From assembly GCA_000467715.1 (NCBI GenBank), contig AJFK01001074.1, positions 1 through 64,000 of the forward strand: 64,000 nucleotides of DNA, read 5' to 3'. Each line of letters starts with the position of its first letter. The stretch's first letter is position 1. The stretch comes from Hysterium pulicare CBS 123377. Taxonomy: Eukaryota; Ascomycota; Dothideomycetes; Hysteriales; Hysteriaceae. Below are positions 1-9,865 of this stretch, one piece after another. The position numbers were made by a program, and so were the translations under genes. The notes beneath the pieces are model-generated. The model worked only from the letters and a program-made list of their open reading frames with translations, made no database searches and was not told the origin of the DNA.

Positions 1-544
1 ATACAGAACGTAGCTGAAACATGTAAATTCAGAGGTTTTGGAGCTCTTTTCTTCTTTTCTGCAGAACTTCACTTAACTGGTAGAAGTAGAGCACAACTAT
101 TAAGAGAATCTAGATCGGCTCTTATTTCCTTTAGCATTTCTTTGAAGTCAAGAGTAGGTCTCTAAATCCGTCTAGAATCTTGAATTAAGGATGTTGAGCT
201 CTGAATTAGAGATAGTAATAGTAATATGTACAAGAAAGGGGTGTAGCAGTGAATATTCAAGTCTCAAGTGCTGACTACAGTGAGGCTCCCTTCCTTGGAC
301 ACTTCAGTTATGCGGAATATGATAAATTAACGCGTAAACATTGCTAAACTATTCTACTTACTATTAGGTATGCTATCAAAAACTTCGTGTTCCGCTGCTC
401 TTTCTGTCTTCCAAGTTGGAGGCCTAGTCCATCTCCCGATACTCAAAATTACCACCACATTTGCAACGATAGTCTCAAATCCTAGAGATATCCTCAGGCT
501 CCTTGTTCAATGATAGGCTGGACCTGATTGTTACGATATATATT
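1..544. other. No gene seen at left edge
   Basis: AT-rich sequence with many stops in all frames. I see no coding frame, tRNA or repeat. It lies beyond the 3' end of the minus-strand gene that ends at 545, so part is probably its 3' UTR. Confidence 0.5.
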
Positions 545-1945
545 TTATAGACGTTGATCCTGCCACCATTGCCTGATCGTTCTCGCCACAGAAGTGGGCG
601 CGCTATTAGATACTCTCTTCGCTGCGCCTTGGCCCAGTCGTTTAAGTGCCTCATCTCTGAAACTAATTCCACCCTGTTCAGTGTACGTACCATGCCCATA
701 GAAAATCGGAATGGTCTCATGTTTTCGTTCCAGGATCACTGGTAGCTCAGTCTTGCACGATTGTGACCTGTCTTCGCCGATATTGAGGTGATGTTCCTGA
801 AAACTTCCTCCAGGTTGATTTAACACAATTTGCACGTCTCGCTGTTCCACACAATCATCATCTTGCGAACTTAATAGTGCAGGAGAGGCTTCACGAGCCC
901 ATGCTGGAAGTTTAGTGAGCGTCGCAGATGTCATGTAGCCGTCTTCACGTAGGCTCTGTAATACGACTGCGCCCGTATCTGACTTCTCTATTCCAGATAC
1001 TATCCGCCTGCCATGCGCATCGGTTGATTCGATCAATGAACCAGCCATTTGTACTGCTGGCTTGGATGCGTTGAATGACCGGCTATCGAAGAGAGCTCTG
1101 TTAGATTCTGGAAGTGTGGTCTTAGTCAAGCGGATAACATCAGATCCCAGGGAATTCCGTCCATTAGTAGTCCGCTTGTTTATTTTGGTGCGGCCAAGGA
1201 CTGGTCTGAGGTGGCTCAGGGGCAGATCACAGAGATATTGGCCACAATCTGAAAATTAAGGTTCTCGTTCCCCAATGTCTATACAGGTAAGTAACTTCTC
1301 TCCTACCAAGGATGTCAGTTAGAAACCAATACGGAATTAAGGTAGATGACATGATATTACCTCCGTCCAGAAAGCTCCATAACTTCTAACCCTCACCTGC
1401 ATCTAGTATTTCTTGTTAGCCTTTTGGGTTACAAATAAAGATGACACCCGTATGCCGGAAGGCAGCCATAGGTAGATACGGATGTAAGGCCACCCTTGGC
1501 TTTTCCATGTCAGGCGGCTTAAACGCTATTGACGTTGCGTATTGATAGTCTGGTCTCGCATTCGGCTCCTTACCCTTGTCTCGATATACTGTGACGAGGC
1601 AAAGGGTACTGCCCCACTTCGGACTGATGTCTATAAGACCTACCGACTTGTGCAGAGTAATAAGACACCGACCACTTTTTGAAATCTCCAGAGCGTAGGC
1701 TTCGCTAAAGTCCCGCATTGAAAAGTTGAAAGGCTGGTTTCCCGAAGAAGAGTCTGTCAAGGACACACAGAGATTTTGGCAGAGAATGTTGCGCTCCTTG
1801 TGGTTCATTGGAGGATCAATAACATCTCTTGAACACTCGATTAGCTTCACGGCTCGCCCTGGCGCTGCAATGCATGTGAGATCCGCGGACATGACCACGG
1901 GGAACTGGAAGGTGAAGTCATCAGCGTTTCTTCTCCCTGCTTAAG
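545..1945 (-). CDS. Unrecognised multi-exon gene, 3' part visible
   Basis: Two open stretches on the minus strand look like exons of one gene. The downstream one (about 1249 to 545) is open for some 235 codons and starts just after a good acceptor (TTTTCAG ending near 1250), with no ATG of its own. The upstream one (about 1943 to 1430) also lacks an early ATG and follows an AG near 1944. A donor near 1428 (GTAACC) could join them. The upstream part ends with a motif of the type PRVALHPYLPMAAF, which resembles the C-terminal part of some large fungal NACHT/WD-type proteins, but no domain can be named. The 5' end was not found; an ATG frame at 2321-2121 is a possible but unsupported first exon. 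The joins are inference. Confidence 0.4.
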
Positions 1946-2554
1946 TGAGTCTTTGAAAGGTGACTAGACTTGTGCAGCCAAGGGAGTCCGCAGTAGGACG
2001 AATAACCACACCCTGCCGTGGTGGTCAGAGATTATGGCTGGCAGGACTGGTGCATATTTGCCAAGAACGCACGGACACCTGATTTCGTGTGCTTATGTAA
2101 ACAGTCAAAGAAGAAGACTTTCACCAGAACAACAGTTTGCTTTTCACCAACACCGTGAATATGTTTAGAAGGCAATGTGGCAATGCTGGTCTCGTTGAGG
2201 CTCGATCAACTGCAGGGCGCTTCGAAGGCGGCGCCAACTGAAACAATACCTCCTCACCAACACTCGCCGTACCGCACGGACTTGCAAAGAAATATAACCA
2301 AATCGCAAGATTCCTAGGCATGCAGACTATGTTATATAGATTGCTACTTGTCCCGTCCTTCCAGTACCTCTTTATCTATCTTCAAACTAGGCTTTCCCAA
2401 CCCAACACTTTCTCCGTAAAGACCTGTCTCTAGCCCCTTCAACGAATTCACATCATTCCGGAGCCACCTATAGAAACCTTCATCAACTGATCATTCTTGC
2501 GATATACAACCTCGTAATCTCGCAAACACACACCTCTTCATCAGTGAAATCATC
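1946..2554. promoter_or_regulatory. Intergenic region upstream of the APH-like kinase
   Basis: About 600 bp between the unrecognised minus-strand gene and the kinase starting at 2555. Pyrimidine-rich stretches just before 2555 fit a fungal core promoter and 5' UTR. An open minus-strand stretch at 2121-2321 has no coding support beyond its ATG. Confidence 0.4.
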
Positions 2555-3904
2555 ATGACCAACCAAGACGGACTAGAATGGGTCGAGGGGTTTCTCAGCT
2601 TAGAACCTCGATGGACCAAAGAACCAGACACCAAGACCATCGAATCTATCTCTCGCAAACATCTCAATCTGAACGAAGACTCCCGTTGTTCAATCCAATT
2701 TCATGCGCAAGGAGCCTTCAACAAGCTTTACCGAGTTGAAACCGACGATAACACTTTTCTCTTCCGCACCTCATTGCCCGTTGATCCTCACCACAAAACG
2801 ATGAGTGAAGTAGCGACTATCGAGTTTGTGCGACAAAAAACGGAAATACCTGTTCCGAAGATCTTTGCATTTGATGCGTCGAACGAAAATGATCTTGGGT
2901 TTGAGTGGATTCTCATGGAGATGATGCCCGGTCAGCCGCTGCGTAGAAGATGGAGGAAGCTTTCCATGCCAACCAAAGAGGAATTAATCAGGAAATTGGC
3001 TCGATATCAGGCCCATCTGTTCGAGATTCAGTTCAAAGGGATCGGCAATATCTACGAGAACTCACGCGATATGCAGGAGCCAGCCCAGACCCCCAAGGTA
3101 GTCTCGTACCCGGAAAATCCATCGAACAAGCTTTCCGAAGCGGCTAGATCGAATTTCACACTGGGTCGCATCGTCTCGCTCGTCTTCTTCTGGGGAGACC
3201 ATCTCAGGCATGACGTCCCTCGGGGACCATTTCAAAACAGTCACGACTGGCTTCAATCCCGATTGAGTTTCGTACTCACAGATCAAGACAGAATTCTGAA
3301 AGAGTCTGATGATGAAGACGAAAAGGAAGATGCAGAGACATCCAAAAGCATAGCCCAAAGGCTGTCGGATCTATTGCCCAAGATATTTCCGCCAACCCAC
3401 GAAACTGAATCGACTTTTCTCTTCCACAATGATCTCTCTATGCAGAACATACTGGTTGATGATCAGGGTAACATTACTGCGATTATTGACTGGGAATGCG
3501 TTTCTACCCTACCATTGTGGCGAGCATGTCAACTTCCTGTACTTTTGCAGGGAGCTCAGCGCGATGATCAACCAAATGTTGATGAATATGGCACAGATTA
3601 TCCTAACGAGGAAGGCCAGGTTCCTTCAGATCCAGATGCTCTAGATGATGAAGGCATCACAATAATCTATTGGGAGCATTTGCTGGAGTACGAGCAGACA
3701 CAGTTACGGAGCCTCTTTATTTCTGAAATGGAAAAGATACAACCGTCATGGGTCGAGAGTTGGAAGCAAAGTGTACTCAGGTTCGACTTCGAGACCGCGG
3801 TCCACGACTCTGATAACGGCTGGCGTTTCAAGGCAGTCAACCGATGGCTCGAGGCATATTCCAGCGGAGAAACGTGGAGCTTGAGGGAAGAAATGTTCAA
3901 GTAG
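2555..3904 (+). CDS. APH-family phosphotransferase (kinase-like)
   Basis: A single uninterrupted exon encodes 449 aa. Near residue 290 it carries the Brenner-type catalytic loop HNDLSMQNILVD, and about 20 residues later IIDWE, the metal-binding Asp. Together these define the aminoglycoside-phosphotransferase/choline-kinase-like fold. The N-terminal lobe (about residues 50-130) has an FNKLYRV strand and a VPKIFAFD hinge typical of fungal members. An acidic insert (ESDDEDEKEDAE, near residue 250) separates the lobes. In filamentous fungi this family is large and mostly uncharacterised; small-molecule or protein phosphorylation is possible, and antibiotic resistance should not be assumed. The ATG at 2555 is the first in frame and lies in a favourable context (ATCATCATGACC). 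Confidence 0.85.
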   Translation: MTNQDGLEWVEGFLSLEPRWTKEPDTKTIESISRKHLNLNEDSRCSIQFHAQGAFNKLYRVETDDNTFLFRTSLPVDPHHKTMSEVATIEFVRQKTEIPVPKIFAFDASNENDLGFEWILMEMMPGQPLRRRWRKLSMPTKEELIRKLARYQAHLFEIQFKGIGNIYENSRDMQEPAQTPKVVSYPENPSNKLSEAARSNFTLGRIVSLVFFWGDHLRHDVPRGPFQNSHDWLQSRLSFVLTDQDRILKESDDEDEKEDAETSKSIAQRLSDLLPKIFPPTHETESTFLFHNDLSMQNILVDDQGNITAIIDWECVSTLPLWRACQLPVLLQGAQRDDQPNVDEYGTDYPNEEGQVPSDPDALDDEGITIIYWEHLLEYEQTQLRSLFISEMEKIQPSWVESWKQSVLRFDFETAVHDSDNGWRFKAVNRWLEAYSSGETWSLREEMFK

Positions 3905-4536
3905 TCCAGATAAAACCCAAAGCCGATAGATCAATGGCCGCAGATATTCCATACTCGATTCCAATCTGATCGACCTTCAACAACAGTGACATCGGCGGAT
4001 CACGTGATATCTTACGCGCATCTCATTCTCAATTCTTTTTACCCCCACATGGAGATTTACCATCAGTCAAGCACTTGAAACGCTATCAGCACCCAGGAGA
4101 AACTCTATTAAACCCATTTGCGTGCGGTAAGGCATACGCCGCCTTCGGGTGCCGCCCAGAAACTTCAACATCACACTCTCAATCTCAAATGCTACGTCCT
4201 CGTTGGATGCCTCCCCAGCGGAAGCGCCTTCTTCTTGGATCATTCCAATCACCCTGTCTGTAATCAACATTCTATTTCGACTCAAAAGAAAACAGCTTGG
4301 GTACCGGACGGCAACTGATACTGTTAACGCTCTCTGCGGCACAGCTAAGTCTACGCGCTTACAGCCCGTCCGGCTTTCTTTAGAACATATCGTGCTCAAT
4401 GCCAACATACAAGCATATAAAGATGACAAGAGTTCCCCTTTCTCCCAACTAAACTCTCTCCACTATCCAGATTAGCCCTTTCATTACATCAATCTCCCTT
4501 CAAGAAGCCACCCGACCACATCCACAATCATTCAAT
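3905..4536. other. Intergenic region, no supported gene
   Basis: About 630 bp between the kinase and the small two-exon gene. It holds the downstream gene's promoter. A minus-strand ATG frame of 113 codons (4408-4067) lies here but has no recognisable domain, so I do not call it. Confidence 0.45.
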
Positions 4537-4950
4537 ATGGGTAGAGGTCCAAAGCACTCCAAGCTCATCGAATACTTCATAGAGGACATTCCAGACAGCA
4601 AACTGGTGGGATTTCCGAGTGGCGGGGCACGAATCCATGAGGATATTAACTTCAGACTGGATATGCAGGGTGTACGTAGACCGAGCACCTCTCTTTCCCC
4701 TTTTCAGGAGCCCACGGACCTCTCCCTTGTTCATTCACCATAACAGTTCTAACACCTCTATTCAAACCAGATGACCAGCGACAAACCCGCCAAACATAAC
4801 ATCCAAGTCCAAATCAACAGAGGAGCGAAAATCACCTCGCTCGCTGCTGCTGCGCCGAGGTCCGTTTCCATTGCACTCGTTCCAGCCGATGGATCATGGA
4901 CAGCGAAACAGGTCAAAGCGGAGCTAGTGAAGAATATTAAATTGCCGTAG
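4537..4950 (+). CDS. Small hypothetical protein, two exons
   Basis: Exons 4537-4671 and 4771-4950 join in phase 0 to give 104 aa. The 99-nt intron begins GTACGT and ends CAAACCAG, preceded by a pyrimidine/A-rich stretch. The product starts MGRGPKHSKLIEYF and ends VKAELVKNIKLP. It is basic at the N-terminus, has no signal peptide or membrane segment, and contains a run of four alanines in the second half. I do not recognise the family. The second exon also starts with an ATG, so a shorter 59-aa product from 4771 is possible. Support comes from clean splice sites and a compact closed frame only. Confidence 0.5.
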
Positions 4951-5516
4951 AAATACTGCGGGGGCTACAGAAGTTTAGAGGGTGGGCTTATTCAAACTTC
5001 ATGTTACGCTGGAATGGAGTTCGGCGTCGTTTTGCCCGGAGCATATTTGGTTTTGAACAGGCGTGTCAGAATTATGGGTTGCAGAATTTGTACCTCCATC
5101 AATGTAGATAGTCGTACTTACTGAACAATCTTGCGCTCGGTGAAGAGACGTATGTGACCGATCTCTCGCCGAGACTAACCAAAGATGCTATTATATGAAA
5201 GTCCTGACATTCGCAAGTATAAAATGGTGTCCAGGCTTGCAGTGAGAATATAAAACCTATCGCGAAGCTAACCTAAGGAACTGTCCCTACAGAAGCACGA
5301 AATTCAGACACATTGAATCATCGTGAAGGAAAAAGGTTCTCTATTTCAATGCAAAAATGCTTAACGCCCAATCATACCATGCCACCCAGCGTGGAACGGT
5401 CCCGAATACGAAATCCTAGCCCAAGAGTAGTAGCCTGCGGTTCCGCCGGAAACACCAAGAAATGCAAACAAAAAAAATCGGACCGCAACGCAACGTGCTC
5501 ATTCGTAGCCTTTGCC
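4951..5516. other. Convergent intergenic region
   Basis: Lies between the stop of the small plus-strand gene and the stop of atg7, so it should carry both 3' UTRs. Apparent open frames running into 5500-5750 are the reverse of the atg7 last exon. Nothing else is seen. Confidence 0.5.
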
Positions 5517-7831
5517 TCATATCAACTCACCCTCTCCTTCTTCCTCAAGCTCACCCTCATCATCCCACTCCAACCCCTCAGCAGCCTCATCCGCCTTCCT
5601 CTGCACTTCCGCCAACCCACTTACATCCTCCACCCAACCCCTCTCATTCAGAGCCTTCTTAACAAATTCCCACGGATCCTTCAAGTAGAGGTTCAATATT
5701 GTGTCACTGCAAGCCGAACAGCAATCGTAGGGCTTACCATCAATTAACAGATTGCTAAAGGAAGAAAGAAAGCCTCGGATGGTGTGGGGGACAGCTCCAA
5801 GGGGATGAGTGAAGTGTGGGGGTAGGGAAGGGTGGGAGGGTTTGGATGTGGATGTTGCAGGACCGCCTGTAGCGGGTGCTCGTGCGCGGAGAGGGTGTTG
5901 AAGGATGGAGACGAGGAGTTCGACGAGTAGAGAGGAGGCGAGGGGAGCGATGCCGGGTCGGGTGACTGTGCATTGTTGGTCTAGCGTTGCATCTTTGAGG
6001 GACTATTGCGGATCCAACGTTAGTGAAATTGAGCCCTTGAAACGAGTTGAGGGGAACTCACATCTGCGGGTGCAACAACATCATTGCAGAAATAGCAGCC
6101 TAGTTCTGCACCACCATCTTCGTCATCGAATTTGAGACCATGCCTCATCACTACAAAAGTATCGAAGCCCAATGCAGCATTTAGAACGATCTTGCCGGCT
6201 GCCTTGCCCATGACGGTAGGTAGCCATCTACTCTCCCTTGTATCCATAAGTAGAAAGATTGCATCATGCTCATCTATCAGCGTCTTCAGAAGGTTGAATT
6301 CGACTTTGGTCCTTCTCTCATCTGTCATCGGATGGCCGGCCATAGGAACGGACATCACGTGGCCATTGGAATCAATGCCAGGATAGATCTCGTGCAAAGC
6401 ATCGGCCGCGCGATGGGCTTTCTTGACACCGCCTTGAAGACAATCTTTGAAGTCGAAAAGGGGCTGCCGTACTGGATTTGAGAAGCTGACATTTGCATTA
6501 TCGACGAATGTGATTTTTCTGACTCCCCAGCCCATTAAATTTCGAGAGACGTAAGATCCGAGTGTTCCAGCGCCGAGCAATAGACACTTGCAGTTCTTGA
6601 TTACATCCAAGTCTATAGTTGGTGCTATTCGCCACTTGATCAGTTTGAGGTTGAGGTCGACTGCTTGATCGGCAAGTTTTCGCTCGTCCATATACTCAGA
6701 GAGATCTACGAGACGGGATGTAAGTTTTCCAGCTTCGTTACGCTCCCATCCTGTCACCTTTGGCATCTTTGGGGTACGGGGACGATCTTCCGAGGAGCTT
6801 TCTTCGTTAGCAGTTCCTGAGGCTGGTTCAGATCGAAGGTGAAGAATGAGAGAGTTGGGTTGATCCCGCCGAAGATGCGTGTCGCGGTAGCAAATGATCT
6901 GTACGTCATCCAGCTTCCAACGATATCGGATGAGAACAAGAAGGTTTCGGAGCATCCATCCTGGGTTATTCTCATATGTGGAGGGGTCCGCGAATCCAAC
7001 GAAGCGATCTTCTTTGTCAACGCCATCGAAAAATCCCTTCTCGTATTGATCCAACCTGCCCACAACCCATTTGTACCCTATCTCATCGATTGGCGTTACG
7101 GGCGTTTTTGGCCGTTCCTCCCCAGCCGGAGTACTGGGTTCATTTCGTACTCTTTTAGCGATGAAGAACCCACGTTGGCGAGCATCGTTGCTGTATCTGA
7201 AGGTCTGTACCGAGTCTACTAGATGTGTTGTCTCTCTCGATTGTAGGCGCTTCGGTTCTGAAACAGACTTCCAGGGCGGATCTGAGTGTATAGCCGGATA
7301 ACCGAAGTGAAATGTAAATTTGTACTTCTTTAGGTCGGCGAATGATATAGAGGTAAAGGAGGAGAGAAGCGAAGGGCACTCGTAGATGGAGCCGTCATGT
7401 ATAGCTTCCCATATCTAAGAAGATGTAAGATGGCTCAAGACCGTTTATAGATGCCTGGACTCACTGTACGTCCCGCGCGTTCAATGATGGCGCTTCTGTC
7501 GAGATTCTTATAACTTTCAATGGTGTTGCAGTTCTTTATGATACCCTCAGCTCGGAAGTAGTTCGCAGGGACTCTGTTGTATATATCTGATCAGCGAAGT
7601 TTGCGACAAACGCGAGTGCTCGGATACAGACTCGTCAGTGGTGAGCGCTGTGCCATGGATTTGCATGCGGCTCGATCGCGATGCATGGTCACCTGGCCGA
7701 ATGTCATATAGACCTAGCACTTTTCGTGCAGCATCGTCGAGCTTATCGTGGTTGATCTTGAGGTGTGCGAGATTTGCGTAGAATTGTATCTCAAGGTCCG
7801 TAGACCATGGCGCAAACTGTAAAGCAGACAT
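5517..7831 (-). CDS. atg7: Autophagy E1-like activating enzyme Atg7
   Basis: Atg7 activates the ubiquitin-like proteins Atg8 and Atg12 with ATP and passes them to Atg3 and Atg10 in autophagosome formation. Proposed exons on the minus strand are 7632-7831, 7465-7573, 6062-7414 and 5517-6002, giving 715 aa, the usual fungal length. The N-terminal Atg7 domain starts at [18 protein letters not shown] and [14 protein letters not shown] are family signatures. The adenylation domain has the nucleotide loop [10 protein letters not shown] near residue 380. The catalytic cysteine lies in [12 protein letters not shown] (near residue 564, last exon). The acidic tail ends GEGELI. Introns are 58, 50 and 59 nt; the first uses a weak GTCTGT donor, the only one that keeps frame. 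It shares a 343-bp divergent promoter with the dCMP deaminase gene. Confidence 0.95.
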
Positions 7832-8174
7832 TGTGGGATTCTGCGGAGTGAGAAGTTGTGGGATGAGAGTGCTTGAGGTTGCAGGAGGACGCAGGAGTCA
7901 TTAGAAATACTCTGGATACCTAGCTGCACGTGGTTGTGGTCACCCGGGTGTTGACGGTGAATGTCTCAGGCGTCAAAGCTCACGGACCCCCGCAGACATC
8001 AACAAGGCTGTGGTGGGGTGAATTGGATGCCAAGCCGTGTACCTGAATCGCCAAACAGCCACCACCTGGTGAATGCACAACAGCGAAAAGGTGAATGCTT
8101 AAAGATTGACCATCACGGCCTTGTTGGTCGTCAATCGATCGTCCAGCTACCGTTGCTGTTCTCCACCTGTCAAT
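7832..8174. promoter_or_regulatory. Shared divergent promoter, atg7 / dcd1
   Basis: The start codons of atg7 (7831, minus) and the dCMP deaminase (8175, plus) are 343 bp apart, so both promoters and 5' UTRs must lie here. No clear TATA box or known operator is seen. Confidence 0.6.
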
Positions 8175-9639
8175 ATGCTCATTGGACTTTGCGGAGGTGA
8201 GTTTGCCCTCCTCCGTCGCAAACACTGCAGCTGACAGCTCCCCCAGGTATCTGTGCAGGGAAGTCCTCAATAGCATCATATCTCATTGAAGAGCACAAGT
8301 TCAAACGCATTCAGCTCGCTCGAACCGCAGAAACTCCAGCGGTCGAAAAGTCTGCTTCAAACGCTCACGTACCTAATGTGGAATCGGCCCAGCATGAAGA
8401 CAACCTCTCGTTCCCAGATGCAGAATCGCTTCTGGATTTCGTTACCTTACGATGGAGGGAGCGCTGGGTCACAACCGATATATGGGATGAGAAGGTTGTA
8501 GACGCTCTTCTTCGGCGACCCTTCTTCCTCCTCGTAAGTGTAGATGCACCGGTTAGTGTACGATGGGAAAGATTCAAAGCTAGGTGCGCAGTCCTTAATA
8601 CATGCATGGCGTATATTGATGGATCTAACTCTTTGTTCAATGCAGATGCGCCTCTAATAAACTCACACCACCCTCCTTAGAGGATTTCGTCCTTCGCAAT
8701 GACTCTCATCTCTTCACTCCCGCCACCGGTCTGGCCCCTCTCCTCCAGCGAGCCCAGCTTAGACTACTAAACTCCACTACCTCATTATCAGCTCTCAGAT
8801 CGTCTCTAACCGTCCTCGATCTTCCAAATGGTTCGCGTTTGAGACCAAGCTGGGATCAATATTTCATGCAGCTGGCGGATCTGGCAGCACATCGGAGTAA
8901 TTGCATGAAGCGACGTGTTGGGTGCGTGATAGTCCGGGAGAAGAGAGTGGTCAGTACAGGTTACAATGGAACACCGAGAGGCATGACTAATTGTAATGAG
9001 GGAGGATGTAAGTTCTAAATTCCAGACTTGCAGGCAGATTGGAAGCTGAGAAAGATTGCTGACATGTATGCGCTACATAGGTCCCCGCTGTAATCAAGCC
9101 TCGCACGCTGGCAGTGATCTCAGCACCTGCCTCTGCCTTCACGCCGAGGAAAATGCGCTTTTGGAGGCTGGACGAGATCGGATAGGAGAAAAGTCGATTC
9201 TATATTGCAACACGTAGGTTCTTATACCCCCCATTCTATATCATATTCCCCTAATTTCTTCCCCATTGTTAAGATCAACACATCCCTAACGCAACTTACC
9301 AGATGCCCATGTCTCACCTGCAGCGTAAAAATAACCCAAGTCGGAATCAGCGAAGTCGTCTACAACCAAGGCTACAGCGTCGACACCAAAACCGCCGAAA
9401 TATTCGCCGAGAGTGGTGTGCGCCTACGTCAATTTACTCCTCCGCGAAACGGCCTTATCGATCTATCTCTTGGGTCCCTAGGATCAGATCCTGATAATGA
9501 GGCTGGCGGCATACAGGAGGAAACTAGAGATGCCCGCGCAGTCTTCGACGATCCAGGCTTTCTACGGCCTTTGAAACAGCTCGCTGGGAGACCTGCGCCT
9601 AAGAGCTCTGCTAATGGGCCGTTGCAGGCATATGTGTGA
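8175..9639 (+). CDS. dcd1: Deoxycytidylate (dCMP) deaminase with N-terminal P-loop domain
   Basis: Converts dCMP to dUMP, feeding dTMP synthesis. Exons 8175-8196, 8247-8583, 8646-9007, 9081-9213 and 9303-9639 join to 396 aa with all phases consistent. The N-terminal part starts MLIGLCGGICAGKSS, a complete Walker A (GxxxxGKS) of a P-loop nucleotide-kinase-like fold, interrupted by intron 1. The C-terminal half is the zinc-dependent deaminase: HAEENALLEAG near residue 261 supplies the His ligand and catalytic Glu, and PCLTC near residue 287 supplies the two Cys ligands. An extra Cys-rich stretch (CNEGGCPRCN) just before matches the additional zinc site known in yeast Dcd1. The two-domain layout is usual for fungal Dcd1. 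The start at 8175 is fixed by the P-loop. Confidence 0.93.
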
Positions 9640-9865
9640 GCTATCGAGATTCTGCAACAGGAGGATAGTGCCATATCTACCATGAGATTCATCAATAACC
9701 TACGAGAAAGTAGTAAGAGAACCATCACATAAATCTCCCCTCGACGACAAATACCACAACATCAATCAAATACTTTTTAGCCTCCCACACCATCCATGCC
9801 TTCTTGAATCATTCTCATCAACGTCATAATTCCATACAGGACCCACCCCCGCCGCTATAATCACT

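Noticed and set aside
4067-4408. Minus-strand ATG frame of 113 codons
   Set aside because: No domain, no splice or conservation evidence, and it overlaps the promoter of the plus-strand gene at 4537.
5313-5747. Plus-strand open frame
   Set aside because: Its second half is the reverse strand of the atg7 last exon; the low-complexity proline/leucine product is a by-product.
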